A stretch of 64,000 nucleotides of DNA, from contig NZ_BAYD01000040.1 of NCBI RefSeq assembly GCF_000685075.1, positions 21,421 to 85,420 of the forward strand. Reading direction: 5' to 3'. The notes beneath the pieces were generated by a model, which saw nothing but the letters and a program-made list of their open reading frames with translations, ran no database searches and was not told where the DNA came from. Positions 17,844 to 26,993 of the stretch are shown here, one piece after another. How positions within the stretch are numbered: position 1 is the stretch's first letter; each line of letters starts with the position of its first letter. Made by a program: the position numbers and the translations under genes. The stretch comes from Paraburkholderia oxyphila NBRC 105797 (GTDB taxonomy: Bacteria > Pseudomonadota > Gammaproteobacteria > Burkholderiales > Burkholderiaceae).

Positions 17844-18773
17844 CTACTTCCGGCCCGCATTCGGCACAGGACTGTCCCAGACTTTCGGCTGCTTGGCCCA
17901 GGCGCGCAAAAAATCGAGCAAACGGGTGGTTCTCGCGGGCACCAAATCGCGGTTCGAATACAAAACGTGAATCGACGTGCTATGCGGCTCGTATTCGGGC
18001 AGTATCCTGCACAGCTGACCACGCTCGACTTCACCCGCGAACATATAGTAGGGATGCATGGCGATGCCGTGCCCGAGCAAAGCCGCCTGCTTAATCACCT
18101 CGCCGAAAGTGGCGCTCAAGGTTCCGCGCACATGCACCGACTCCGAACCGAGTGGACCGTTGAAGCGCCATATCGAACCGGGGGAGTTGAGCAGGTTCAC
18201 CAGGCAATTGCAACGCTTCAGGTCCGCCGGCGTTTCGATCGGCCCACAGCGTTCGAGATAGGCTTGGGAGGCGACCAGAACCTGCGGCGACTCGGCCAGC
18301 AGAAATGCTTTGTGGCTCGAATCGGGAAGCGACTGCGCGACGATGATGGCGACGTCGAGACCCTGTGCGGTGAACTGATCGACCGTATTGCACGCGAACA
18401 CCTTGATCTCGATCAACGGATATTGCGCGGCGAACTCGAGGAGCATCGGCGTCAGGTACCGGGCGCCGAACGACGGCGGTACGCCGATGCGCAAGATGCC
18501 CTTGACGTCCTCCTCGAGACGGCCGACGGAATCGAGCATCTCACCGTAATCGGCCAACAGTTGCGCGGCCTGGCTGAATACCTGTTCGCCCGCTTGCGTG
18601 AGGGCGATCTGCTTGGTGGTACGTGCGACCAGGGTCACGCCGAAGGTCTGCTCGAGCGCAGCCACCTGGTTCGAGGCACTCGCCTTCGATATGCCGAGGT
18701 GCTCGGCGGCAAAGGTGAAGTTCCCATGCTTCACCACCTCGAGGAAAGTCCGTAAGCAATCCAGTTTGTCCAT
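17844..18773 (-). CDS. LysR family transcriptional regulator
   Basis: 309 residues. The N-terminal winged helix-turn-helix reads MDKLDCLRTFLEVVKHGNFTFAAEHLGISKASASNQVAALEQTFGVTL, and the periplasmic-binding-like effector domain (from about residue 90) has LRIGVPPSFGARYLTPML. It lies between the glyoxalase gene (about 155 bases after it) and the hydroxyacid oxidase set (250 bases before it), all on one strand. It probably controls one or both flanking operons, with an aromatic acid or pathway intermediate as inducer. Effector unknown. Confidence 0.88.
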   Translation of the reverse strand: MDKLDCLRTFLEVVKHGNFTFAAEHLGISKASASNQVAALEQTFGVTLVARTTKQIALTQAGEQVFSQAAQLLADYGEMLDSVGRLEEDVKGILRIGVPPSFGARYLTPMLLEFAAQYPLIEIKVFACNTVDQFTAQGLDVAIIVAQSLPDSSHKAFLLAESPQVLVASQAYLERCGPIETPADLKRCNCLVNLLNSPGSIWRFNGPLGSESVHVRGTLSATFGEVIKQAALLGHGIAMHPYYMFAGEVERGQLCRILPEYEPHSTSIHVLYSNRDLVPARTTRLLDFLRAWAKQPKVWDSPVPNAGRK

Positions 18774-18928
18774 CGTCGTGACTTGCTAGGTGAGAGAACT
18801 GGCCGGTCGCGAGACTGGCGTCCGGTCGGCAATGCGGACGCACGGCCAATCGGCGCGAGCCGAGACCGACTCTCGCGCCGCGACACCTTCGCTCGCTTTG
18901 CGCGAGGTTCCTGGCCTGCCGAACCGTG

Positions 18929-19315
18929 CTACTCGGCTCGCTGAATCAGCGCGACACCGTATCCGCCGGGCGCCGCGACGGTAGCGAACACGCGCTTTCC
19001 GAACGGCATCCGCGCGGCGCGACGCGTGATCGTGCCCCCCCGTGCCTCGACAGCCTGACAGGCCTCGAAGACATTCTCCACCTCGAACCCGATGTGCCCC
19101 AGCGTTTCCCCGGGGCGAACCTGCGCGTCATCCCAGACGTGCATGAGTTCGAGCCTGGCAGTGGAACCACACGCGCCGTCCTCGAGCAGCGCGAGCGAGA
19201 AACGCCCTTGCGGATAATCGTGCCGCCGCACCAGCCTCATGCCGAGGATGTTGACGTAGAAGGAAAGCGACTCCTCCAGGCTTTCCACTTTCAGCATCGT
19301 ATGCGCCAGCCTCAC
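18929..19315 (-). CDS. gloA: Glyoxalase I-like VOC protein
   Basis: 128 residues, single VOC repeat pair. MRLAHTMLKVESLEESLSFYVNILGMRLVRR is almost the canonical lactoylglutathione lyase start, with the first metal histidine in LAHTML. The second histidine lies in GHIGFEVENV and the C-terminal ligand region is GGYGVALIQRAE, where the expected metal glutamate of VELIQ is not evident. It uses GTG at 19315. It converts the methylglyoxal-glutathione hemithioacetal in the usual family role; here, as the last gene of a catabolic operon, it may handle a reactive aldehyde or an isomerisation step. Confidence 0.75.
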   Translation of the reverse strand: MRLAHTMLKVESLEESLSFYVNILGMRLVRRHDYPQGRFSLALLEDGACGSTARLELMHVWDDAQVRPGETLGHIGFEVENVFEACQAVEARGGTITRRAARMPFGKRVFATVAAPGGYGVALIQRAE

Positions 19316-19396
19316 GCGTAACCTCCCGTCCTCTCGAATCGAAATCCATCGCGCACACGGCGTGGTGAACGCCGTGGCGGCCGTGGGCAGTAGGTG

Positions 19397-20305
19397 CTAT
19401 GCCTGTGCCAGGGGTGCGAGAACGCACTGCACGAACGCGGGATCGAACACCCGATCGGCCATCACCTGGCAGCGTTTGATCAAGCGTCGTTCGGACGCCG
19501 TGTAGTCGGGATTCGCCATGTGCAGGGTTCCGATGTGATCCCACATCAATACGTCGCCGACCTCCCAACGATGCACGTACTGATACTTCTCCTGCAATTG
19601 GTGCGCAAAGAGGAAATTCAGCGTCTCCTGGCTCTGAACCTCGCTCATCCCTTCGATCGCGACCGTATAGCCAGGATTTGCGTAGAGAATCCTGTCTCCC
19701 GTCACGGGGTGATCCAGGAAGACGGGATGCCGGGACGGCGGCAGCAACGCCCGCATCTCCGCGGTCATCGGTCCGCGCTTGCTGCCCGGGCGGGCGCGCG
19801 TCGCCTCCCAGAATTTGTTGAAATCGTGCACGGCGACGGCCGTCGACAAGGATTGCTTGTAGCGCTCCGGAAGATCGTCGTAGGCCAATTTCATGTTCGC
19901 GAACAAGGTGGCGCCGAGCGCCTCGCCGTTTCGCCGCGGGATCTCGATCCCATAGAGCACGTTCGTGTAGCCGACTACGCTGTTGTAGGACATGTCGGTA
20001 TGCCAATCCTGCCCCGCGTCTGGCGCGCCCAGCGACTTTCCGTTCTCCACGATGTTCGAGAGAATCGTCACCTCGGGAAGGCCAGCCTCGCAGTCCTTCC
20101 CGGTGGGCGACGCCTGCAGGCTTCCGAATCGCTGGCTGAACTGCTTGAGTTGAATCGGCGTCAGTGTCTGCCGGGGAAAACGCAGCACGCCGTGTTCGCT
20201 CAACGCGCGAACGATCTTCGCGAAATTCACTGGGTCGACCTGTTGGGCCAGATCGACTTCCTCGATAACGGCACCCAACACCAGACCCGAGGGTACGATT
20301 TTCAT
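19397..20305 (-). CDS. TauD/TfdA family Fe(II)/2-oxoglutarate dioxygenase
   Basis: 302 residues. The facial triad is readable: HTD in QDWHTDMSYNSVVGYTNVLYG and the distal histidine in DVLMWDHIGTLHMANPDY, followed by the 2-oxoglutarate-binding arginines in ERRLIKRCQVM. The family hydroxylates sulfonates, 2,4-D and other acids using O2 and 2-oxoglutarate. ATG at 20305 has GGAGTC upstream. Within this operon it may perform a side-chain hydroxylation or ether cleavage before ring attack. The actual substrate cannot be read. Confidence 0.82.
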   Translation of the reverse strand: MKIVPSGLVLGAVIEEVDLAQQVDPVNFAKIVRALSEHGVLRFPRQTLTPIQLKQFSQRFGSLQASPTGKDCEAGLPEVTILSNIVENGKSLGAPDAGQDWHTDMSYNSVVGYTNVLYGIEIPRRNGEALGATLFANMKLAYDDLPERYKQSLSTAVAVHDFNKFWEATRARPGSKRGPMTAEMRALLPPSRHPVFLDHPVTGDRILYANPGYTVAIEGMSEVQSQETLNFLFAHQLQEKYQYVHRWEVGDVLMWDHIGTLHMANPDYTASERRLIKRCQVMADRVFDPAFVQCVLAPLAQA

Positions 20306-20450
20306 TTTAAGACTCCTACTTAATAGATATCACTATGTGTCCGGCCAGGCTTTCGCGGCAGCCGGTACATCTCTACGAATATCTCGGCCGAACACTCGCG
20401 CGGTATCCTGGCTCTGCATTCCATCGGTAGATGCGAGATCCGTCCCACGC

Positions 20451-21722
20451 TCAGGACGTAGCGCCGTGCCCGGCGACGTATGGCACTTCGTCGACCGCGC
20501 CGCGCTCTTCCCTCATTTGCGGATACCGGCCAATTCCGGCGAAGAGCCACGCCACCACGACCGTGCCGAGTGTGAAGATCAGCATCGGGATCTGGTAGGA
20601 GCCCATCCGGTCGTAGAAGAAGGCCATCACGAGCGGGCCAGAAGACGCGCCGAGCATGAAGCCGATGAAGCCAAGTGCATAAATTCGCGCGGCGGAACGC
20701 ATGCCGAACCAGCGCCGCACAATCAGCCCCATTACATCGACCTCGACGCCGGCGGCCAGCCCGAGGAAGATCGGCACCAGAAACTCGCGTCCGGGTATCG
20801 AAAGCTGCAGCAGCGCCAGGGCCGCGGTCGTGAACATGTAGATCGAGGTGGAGAAGCGAATGATCTTCACGCGATCGAGCACGGCCGCGCAAAGCAGGCG
20901 CCCCGAAATCTGCGCTATGCCCATCAGGCCGAAGAACATCGCCGCGCGTTGCGGCGACATGCCTTGATCGATCATGATCGGCACGAAGTGAACCGACACG
21001 CCCGCGAAAATCATCCCCATCAGGAAGAAGCACACGACCACCCGCCAGAACACAGGATGCGCCACCGCGTCACGCAGCGAGAATCCGGCGAGCACCGCTA
21101 CGTGATTCTTGTGGCGCTTTTTTGCGGCCACGACTGCCTTGTTGTCCCAAACCAGCAGCAGCGCGTTCAGAATCCCGATCGTGCCTAGAATCAGCGCCTC
21201 GACCCGGAAGGCCTCCCGCCATCCCCACAGCGCGATCCAATGCGAGATCAGCGGCGGCAGGAGCGCGGTACCGATGCCCAGCGCCGCCATCGACAGTCCC
21301 AGCGCCATTCCCAAGCGCTTGTCGAACCATTGCAGCAGAATCGACGTGAGCGACGCAGGCGTCGACAGGCTATTCACGACGCCGCCGAAACACGTGACGA
21401 GCAGAAACTGCCACATCACGGGTTGCAACGTGCTAAATGCCATCAGGAGCGTAGGAATGGCCATCGCCTGGACCAGAATGACCCCGCGGTTCCCCACCCG
21501 GTCGATGATCAGGCCGACGACGAATGCCAGCGGCGCCGCCACCAGCGGAACAATCGAATATCCCAGAGTGACCATCGTGCGGTCCCAGCCGAAACTGGCC
21601 GCGATCGGCTTCATGTAGATCCCCCACGGCTGCTGAATCGCCGGGGAGTACGAAACCATCAGGGCGATGGCAGACCCTATCAGCACGACCCACTTGGTCA
21701 GGGGATTCTGTTGATTCTGCAT
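20451..21722 (-). CDS. MFS transporter (OxlT/monocarboxylate-type)
   Basis: About 423 residues with 12 hydrophobic segments, starting MQNQQNPLTKWVVLIGSAIALMVSYSPAI and a GIYMKPIAASFGWDRTMV loop typical of the oxalate/formate-antiporter-like MFS group that carries organic acids. A second MFS half begins near VAHPVFWRVVVCFFLMGM. ATG at 21722 is preceded by AGGAG; the frame is open to 21779 without a good site. It sits between the ring-cleavage dioxygenase and the TauD gene and probably imports the aromatic or organic-acid substrate of the operon. Confidence 0.8.
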   Translation of the reverse strand: MQNQQNPLTKWVVLIGSAIALMVSYSPAIQQPWGIYMKPIAASFGWDRTMVTLGYSIVPLVAAPLAFVVGLIIDRVGNRGVILVQAMAIPTLLMAFSTLQPVMWQFLLVTCFGGVVNSLSTPASLTSILLQWFDKRLGMALGLSMAALGIGTALLPPLISHWIALWGWREAFRVEALILGTIGILNALLLVWDNKAVVAAKKRHKNHVAVLAGFSLRDAVAHPVFWRVVVCFFLMGMIFAGVSVHFVPIMIDQGMSPQRAAMFFGLMGIAQISGRLLCAAVLDRVKIIRFSTSIYMFTTAALALLQLSIPGREFLVPIFLGLAAGVEVDVMGLIVRRWFGMRSAARIYALGFIGFMLGASSGPLVMAFFYDRMGSYQIPMLIFTLGTVVVAWLFAGIGRYPQMREERGAVDEVPYVAGHGATS

Positions 21723-21818
21723 ATCAAGTCTCCTCTCGTCTTCAATGCAATCTGGCGCGGCACCGGCCGAACACGCCACGCGCGCCGATCGCTGCTCGAT
21801 TGTGGCGCGCTGCTCAGA

Positions 21819-22715
21819 TCACCCTTCGAATCCGGCCAGATCCATCGGGTTCGTGAAGGTGTGCGGTGGTTTGAGCCCCCATCCGAGCCCGGTCTTCTGA
21901 ATACCTTCTACCCATCCGAAATGCTCTTCGATATGGTCCATGTCCGCGTAATATTCGACAAAATTTCCGGCGGGGTCCTGCAGGTACCAGAAGAAATTCG
22001 AACCGATGTAATGCCGGCCGAGCCCCCAGACGTGGGTTTCGCCGTTTCGCTTGATCATATGAGTCGCGCCGCGTCCGACTTCGTCGACATCCTCGACCTG
22101 CCAGCCCGTGTGATGCATGAAATCGACGTTCGACTCGAGCAGGAACACGTTGTGATGCTCAGTGGAACAGCGCATGAACGTTCCCACGCCGTTGACCGTG
22201 TCGGACGCCTTGAATCCCAACCCGTCTATAAAGAAGGCGCGCGTGACCTTGGCGTTGGACGATCCGAGCACCACGTGGCCAAGCTTTCGCGGTTTGACCG
22301 GACCGGTCCGGTAGAACGCGTCGATCCGCTCGTTGGGCCGCGCGTAGCGCCCGGGAAGATTGAGGCGTGGAGCCGCCGCCGCGCGTTGCTCAATACGCGG
22401 CGCGATCCGCACACTGATCGCCGTTCCCGATACCGGCTCGGCTGTATGCAAGGCATCAGACTCAAGTCGCAGCGGCGCATCCAGACGCACCAGACGCTCC
22501 CCTATCGCCAGCAGATCTTCCGCCGCGTCCGCGCCAATGCATATCTCCTTGAGCTGCCGCTTGGGCGTCTCGACGAGCGTGAGCTGATGCCCACCCTCTA
22601 CAGTTCCGAAGCGGTGCTCGCCGAGCGGCGCAAGGCCGAAAGCTTCGTAGTACTCACCGGTGGTTTCGACATTCGGGACGCCCAGAATAATCCTCGAAAT
22701 ACCATGCAGAGCCAT
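21819..22715 (-). CDS. Extradiol ring-cleavage dioxygenase, type I (VOC fold)
   Basis: 298 residues with two VOC modules. The C-terminal catalytic module has all three expected metal ligands: His in RKLGHVVLG, His in NVDFMHHTGWQVED and Glu in GNFVEYYADMDHI. The N-terminal module (ISRIILGVPNVETTGEYYEAFG) is structural. Such enzymes (BphC/catechol 2,3-dioxygenase) open catecholic rings next to the diol. ATG at 22715 has TTAGGAG upstream and follows the flavin hydroxylase stop by two bases. It is the probable meta-cleavage step, acting on the diol made by that hydroxylase. Confidence 0.82.
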   Translation of the reverse strand: MALHGISRIILGVPNVETTGEYYEAFGLAPLGEHRFGTVEGGHQLTLVETPKRQLKEICIGADAAEDLLAIGERLVRLDAPLRLESDALHTAEPVSGTAISVRIAPRIEQRAAAAPRLNLPGRYARPNERIDAFYRTGPVKPRKLGHVVLGSSNAKVTRAFFIDGLGFKASDTVNGVGTFMRCSTEHHNVFLLESNVDFMHHTGWQVEDVDEVGRGATHMIKRNGETHVWGLGRHYIGSNFFWYLQDPAGNFVEYYADMDHIEEHFGWVEGIQKTGLGWGLKPPHTFTNPMDLAGFEG

Positions 22716-22717
22716 AT

Positions 22718-24409
22718 CTATCTCCTAAGCGCCGATTCCACGGCTGACGATGTCCCGGATGGCATCGAAATTGAAATCCGTTCTTCTTCCGCTCGACACC
22801 CTTGGGTATCGCTTGCGCCCCGGAGTTGAACGCGCAGCGTTTGCAGCATGCGCTTCAGCTCCGTCCGGGTCCGGGCCGCACCGTAGATATATCGATCCGG
22901 ACGGATCACGACAGCCGCATACCCGCGGGCCTGCGCGAAACCGCGGAACATCCCCTCCGTCTCGTGCAGCACATCGATCGCCCCGTCGTCGGCCGCGCCG
23001 TGCTCCGCTATCTTCAGGAAAGCTCCGCCGATCTCGGCCCAGAACGAACGGTCCACCTCGTCCAGCCACGAACTGGCCTCGTCCGAAACGACGGCGATCA
23101 CGAAGCGCAGATCGACGACTTCGTCGAACAGCGCGAGCCGACCGTCCGCCGCGCGCAGAAGGGGCTGTACGCAAAGCTCCCCGGCGGTGGCCAACGATGC
23201 GTCGACGTCGGCGTTACCACGATCCAGGATCCCCTCGCGAATACCGGGAATCGAGACATGGCGCTGCGTGGACTGCGCTGCATCGGTCCGCATCGCGCGC
23301 AAGCGCGCATCGCGCAAACGTGCGGCTTGTTCGTCGAGTTCACCGATCACTCTCCCGGCCTCTTTCGCCAACTCGACCAGCCTTCTGGTTTGCGGCTCGC
23401 GTTCGCGCTCGTAACTGTCCAGCAGCGATTCATCGGCCGTGCCCTGGATCACCATCGCCAGCTTCCAGGCGAGATTCGCGACGTCGCGAATGCCCGAGCA
23501 CAGTCCCTGGCCGAGAAACGGCGGGGTTTGATGCGCCGAATCGCCAACCAGGAAGACATTCCCGTGGCGCCAGCGTTCGGCGACCAGCGCGTGGAAGCGA
23601 TAGACCGCCGTACGCCATAGATCGACGGCACCCGGATCGACATAGCTGCTCAAGGCGTCGACGAGCGCGGCGAAATCGAACGAATCGCGATCCTCGCCTG
23701 GCAGCAGTTTCAATTCCCAGCGCCGCAGTGCTCCCGGTCCGACGATGTAGGAAGCCGGTCGCTTAGGCCAGCAGTACTGAATATTTCGCTCGGGTACCGC
23801 TACCGGATCCAGCAACCACGCGTCGATCACCGCCCACGTCTCGTCGAACCGAAGATCGTCGAGCGGGATATTCAGGTGCGTGCGGATCGGGCTGCTCGCG
23901 CCATCGCAGGCAAGCACGTACTTAGCGCGCACCACAAGGGACTCGCGGGACGTCGTGTGTTCCGCGATCACCTGGCATCCCGCGGCGATCCTTTCGAGCC
24001 CTTTCCAGCCATAGCCCAGCATGACCGTCACGTTGTTGCGCCGGGCCGCCGCCTCGCGCAGCATGCGTTCCAGTTCGGGCTGCACGAACAGGAACGAGGG
24101 TGGCCAGCCCAACGGATAGGGGCGCTGCGGGGGCACGAAGCTGCGGATGACTTCCCCGTCGACGCCCAGATAATCGGTGCCGCGATAGTCCGCCGTATGC
24201 GCCGCAAACTGATCGCCGATGCCGCACCACTGCATCACGCGGAAGAATTCGTGGTCTCCGCCTATGGCGCGGGGCTTGTCGTAGATCTCGGGCTCGCGCT
24301 CAATCACCACGACCTTCAATCCGAGGCGGGCGAGCAGGTTGGCGGCGGTAGCGCCTACCGGACCGTACCCGACCACCGCGACATCGCAGTCCAGATCGAG
24401 CGGGGTCAT
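22718..24409 (-). CDS. FAD-dependent aromatic hydroxylase, MhpA-like
   Basis: 563 residues, group A flavin monooxygenase. The Rossmann motif is VAVVGYGPVGATAANLLARLG near residues 10-30, the DG region is ACDGASSPIR, and the GD motif is FLVGDSAHQTPPFLGQGLCSGIRD near residue 290. A ~170-residue thioredoxin-like tail follows, as in 3-(3-hydroxyphenyl)propionate hydroxylase. It adds an ortho hydroxyl to a phenol using NAD(P)H and O2. Its ATG overlaps the aldo/keto reductase stop by four bases (ATGA), and it is followed directly by the extradiol dioxygenase. Substrate assignment beyond 'hydroxylated aromatic' would be a guess. Confidence 0.85.
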   Translation of the reverse strand: MTPLDLDCDVAVVGYGPVGATAANLLARLGLKVVVIEREPEIYDKPRAIGGDHEFFRVMQWCGIGDQFAAHTADYRGTDYLGVDGEVIRSFVPPQRPYPLGWPPSFLFVQPELERMLREAAARRNNVTVMLGYGWKGLERIAAGCQVIAEHTTSRESLVVRAKYVLACDGASSPIRTHLNIPLDDLRFDETWAVIDAWLLDPVAVPERNIQYCWPKRPASYIVGPGALRRWELKLLPGEDRDSFDFAALVDALSSYVDPGAVDLWRTAVYRFHALVAERWRHGNVFLVGDSAHQTPPFLGQGLCSGIRDVANLAWKLAMVIQGTADESLLDSYEREREPQTRRLVELAKEAGRVIGELDEQAARLRDARLRAMRTDAAQSTQRHVSIPGIREGILDRGNADVDASLATAGELCVQPLLRAADGRLALFDEVVDLRFVIAVVSDEASSWLDEVDRSFWAEIGGAFLKIAEHGAADDGAIDVLHETEGMFRGFAQARGYAAVVIRPDRYIYGAARTRTELKRMLQTLRVQLRGASDTQGCRAEEERISISMPSGTSSAVESALRR

Positions 24410-25380
24410 TGATTTGCGCCCGCCAATGCGCGAATCTCAGCATCGATGCCGAACGACTCTACCTCGAGCGCACGCAAGTTCTCCTTGACCTGGTCGACCG
24501 TACGCGCGCCGAAGACGACCGAGGCGACCGACGGATTCTGCAGCGGAAAACTCATGGCCAGCGCGGTGGCGGGAAGCCGGTTGCGACGCGCCAAATCAGC
24601 GAGGTTTCGCGCGATGCTCATCGAGCGTTCATCCAACGCGGCTTGCTTGTCGCTCAGCCGGCCGGCTTCGCGTGCCTGGGGCTGCAAGTATTTGCCGCTC
24701 AGGATTCCGCCGGCCATCGTCGTGGTTGCCGTCAGCATCAAGCCGCGCGAATGATGCAAGTTCCCCAATTCCAGACTGGTCGCGGCTTCCGGCTCAACCA
24801 GGCTATAACGGATCTGCGCCACTGCGGGAGCGAGTAGCCTATGGGTCTCGACGATGGAGAAGATGCGCTGGATAGCTTCGGGTTTGGAATTCGCGAATCC
24901 ATATGCCTTGATCAAGCCTTCCTGCTTGAGCGCCGCCATTTCCTCGGCGATCGACACGACCAGGGCCTCGTAATCGAACGTGATCTCCGGATGAGCCGTC
25001 GCCAGGCGGTCCGGTCGGTCGACGTAGAGGAGATCGACGTACTCCTGATCCAGCCTATGCAGCGCCTTCAAAAGCTGCTCGCGCAGCGAGAGGCGTGGAT
25101 ACTGGTCCCACCAGAGCTTGTCCGCAATTGCGTATTCGTTCCGGTGCCGGCCAATCGCGCGCAGCGCCCGGCCGACGATGACTTCCGTCGTCGGGATGCC
25201 GCCCGGCACGCCGGGCGCCCGGCCATATCTGCAATCGTCGATGAAGTTGATCCCCGCATCGAAACACGCGTCAATGACGGCGACGATATCGTCGAATTCC
25301 ATCGCCTCGAAGGTCTTCCACGACCCGATGGATAGTTCGGACGTTGCCAGGGAGAGCCCTGGAATGTTACGAAATCTCAT
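24406..25380 (-). CDS. Aldo/keto reductase with atypical active-site motifs
   Basis: About 324 residues, TIM-barrel AKR fold: SIGSWKTFEAMEFDDIVAVIDACFDAGINFIDDC at the start, KAYGFANSKPEA mid-way, and ALAMSFPLQNPSVASVVFGARTVDQVKENL at the NADP-binding end. The usual D-x4-Y block is changed to DDCRYG, and the catalytic histidine position in 'DLxxxHRxD' is aspartate (VDLLYVDRPD). The lysine region AIADKLWWD is kept. ATG at 25380 starts the conserved fold; an upstream in-frame extension to 25509 overlaps the FAH gene and lacks a ribosome site. It may reduce an aldehyde or ketone or have a changed chemistry. Confidence 0.78.
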   Translation of the reverse strand: MRFRNIPGLSLATSELSIGSWKTFEAMEFDDIVAVIDACFDAGINFIDDCRYGRAPGVPGGIPTTEVIVGRALRAIGRHRNEYAIADKLWWDQYPRLSLREQLLKALHRLDQEYVDLLYVDRPDRLATAHPEITFDYEALVVSIAEEMAALKQEGLIKAYGFANSKPEAIQRIFSIVETHRLLAPAVAQIRYSLVEPEAATSLELGNLHHSRGLMLTATTTMAGGILSGKYLQPQAREAGRLSDKQAALDERSMSIARNLADLARRNRLPATALAMSFPLQNPSVASVVFGARTVDQVKENLRALEVESFGIDAEIRALAGANQ

Positions 25381-25411
25381 GATGTTGCTCACTGATCTCT
25401 GTATTTGGAAC

Positions 25412-26260
25412 TTACGGAACGATGCGATTGCGCAATTTGCCCAATCCGCTGACTTCCGTCTCGAGCACGTCGCCCGCCTGGAGGAAGACCGGCGGCACGC
25501 GCGAACCACCGATCCCCTCGGGGGTGCCGGTGAGAATGACGTCGCCGCTCAGGAGCGTCATGCCGCGCGAGAGCTCCGCGACGATCCTCGCGACCGGGAA
25601 GATCATCTGGCGCGTGTGGGCATGCTGCATGGTCTGGCCATTCAAGCGGCAAGTGACGTTGAGCGCGGCTGGATCGACCTCGTCCGAGGTGGTCAGCCAG
25701 GGGCCGAGCGGACAGGTTCCGTCGAGGCTCTTGCCCTTGAACCATTGTCCGCCGTGCGCACGCTGCACGTCTCGCGCGGAAATGTCGTTGGCCACGGCAT
25801 AGGCGAATACGTGTTCGAGCGCGTCCTGCTCGGCGATATCCGCCCCGCCACGACCGATCACGACGGCCAGTTCCGCCTCCCAATCCAGCCGCTCGGTCGT
25901 GCCCGCGTGCAGCGGGACGTCGTCGTATGGACCACACACCGTGGTCGTCGCCTTGGTGAAGATGGAGGGGCGCTCGGGCAGTTCGACCGGCGGCCGCGTG
26001 TCCTTCCCTTCCTCGAAATGGGCCAGGTAGTTCCAGCCGATGCAAAAGATATTGCGGCGAGGCTGCAGGAACGGCGCCAGGAGACGGACTTCGTCCAGTC
26101 GGCGGCGCGGCTCCTCTAGCCGCTCAAGAATCTCGGAAACCGGCAGTTGCGCCAGTTCGAGCATGGATGCCGCGCCGTGGACACGCTGGATCGTTTGCCG
26201 CGCATCGTCAACGACGCCAACGCCGATGGCGCCGTCGCATGAAAAAGTGGCAAGCTTCAT
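25412..26260 (-). CDS. Fumarylacetoacetate hydrolase family protein
   Basis: 282 residues. The C-terminal FAH domain carries metal ligands in WEAELAVVIGR (E-x-E) and NDISARDVQ (D), and ends with ILTGTPEGIGGSR...GDVLETEVSGLG, the family signature. Members hydrolyse or decarboxylate acylpyruvates and ring-fission products, or isomerise and decarboxylate them (HpaG). Here it likely handles the product of the extradiol dioxygenase. It follows the RraA gene by 19 bases and precedes the aldo/keto reductase. Confidence 0.85.
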   Translation of the reverse strand: MKLATFSCDGAIGVGVVDDARQTIQRVHGAASMLELAQLPVSEILERLEEPRRRLDEVRLLAPFLQPRRNIFCIGWNYLAHFEEGKDTRPPVELPERPSIFTKATTTVCGPYDDVPLHAGTTERLDWEAELAVVIGRGGADIAEQDALEHVFAYAVANDISARDVQRAHGGQWFKGKSLDGTCPLGPWLTTSDEVDPAALNVTCRLNGQTMQHAHTRQMIFPVARIVAELSRGMTLLSGDVILTGTPEGIGGSRVPPVFLQAGDVLETEVSGLGKLRNRIVP

Positions 26261-26279
26261 ATCGGTTCAGCCCTCGAGA

Positions 26280-26993
26280 TCAGCGTGCAGTCGTTCGATA
26301 CTCGGCCATGACGGCCTCGGTCGGGGGAGCCACGTCGTCGAGCGAAGCACCGCTGCTGATCTTCGCCTTCAGAAATTCGTCGAGCGCTTCCTGTTCGCGG
26401 CTGACTTTGACAACTTCTCGGGCAATCTTCCACGGAATGATCACGACGCCGTCCTCGTCTCCCACCACGAGATCGCCGGGTTCGACCAGCACCTCGCCGC
26501 AGGCGACCGGAACATTGATCTCGGCCGCCGCATGCACGTTGCGAAACGTCATCGTATGCGTCGCGCCTGCGTGCACCGGAAAGTCCGACGGATAATTGCG
26601 CGTGTCTCGAACCGCTCCGTCGGTCACGAAGGCCACCGCACCGTTCACCTTGGCGCACTCGATCAGCAGATCTCCAATCACGGCGGCATGCAGTACACCG
26701 CGTGCCGCGACCACGATGACGTCATTCGGGCCGGCGCCGTCGACAATTTCCCGATGAGCGTTGCGTGAACGGCGCTCGCTCTGGGTATCAGCCACTTTGT
26801 CCTCTCGATAAGGCAAGGTCGCCAAGGTCCGCGCGCGGCCGACGAATCGGCACGCAGCCGTCACCGGTCGAATTCCTTCGATCTGGCAGTGCTTATACCC
26901 GTTTTTTATCAAGCATAACGAAATAGTTCCGACCGATACGCCTTGCAATTGCTTGACCAAGTCGTCGAATTCCCTTTCAGATAGGTCCGTCAC
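26280..26993 (-). CDS. RraA family protein (4-hydroxy-4-methyl-2-oxoglutarate aldolase / oxaloacetate decarboxylase type)
   Basis: About 237 residues. The conserved core reads VVAARGVLHAAVIGDLLIECAKVNGAVAFVTDGAVRDTR (the G-x20-R-D motif of HMG/CHA aldolases), followed by GDLVVGDEDGVVIIPW. I prefer GTG at 26993 (MTDLSEREF) because AAGGAGGAG stands directly before it; ATG at 27014 has no ribosome site. HMG aldolases end the protocatechuate 4,5-cleavage route with pyruvate and oxaloacetate. It is the first gene of the leftward catabolic operon. Confidence 0.83.
   Translation of the reverse strand: MTDLSEREFDDLVKQLQGVSVGTISLCLIKNGYKHCQIEGIRPVTAACRFVGRARTLATLPYREDKVADTQSERRSRNAHREIVDGAGPNDVIVVAARGVLHAAVIGDLLIECAKVNGAVAFVTDGAVRDTRNYPSDFPVHAGATHTMTFRNVHAAAEINVPVACGEVLVEPGDLVVGDEDGVVIIPWKIAREVVKVSREQEALDEFLKAKISSGASLDDVAPPTEAVMAEYRTTAR

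Noticed and set aside
21240..22829. 529-codon frame antisense to MFS, dioxygenase and hydroxylase genes
   Set aside because: It spans three real genes on the other strand and has no domain.
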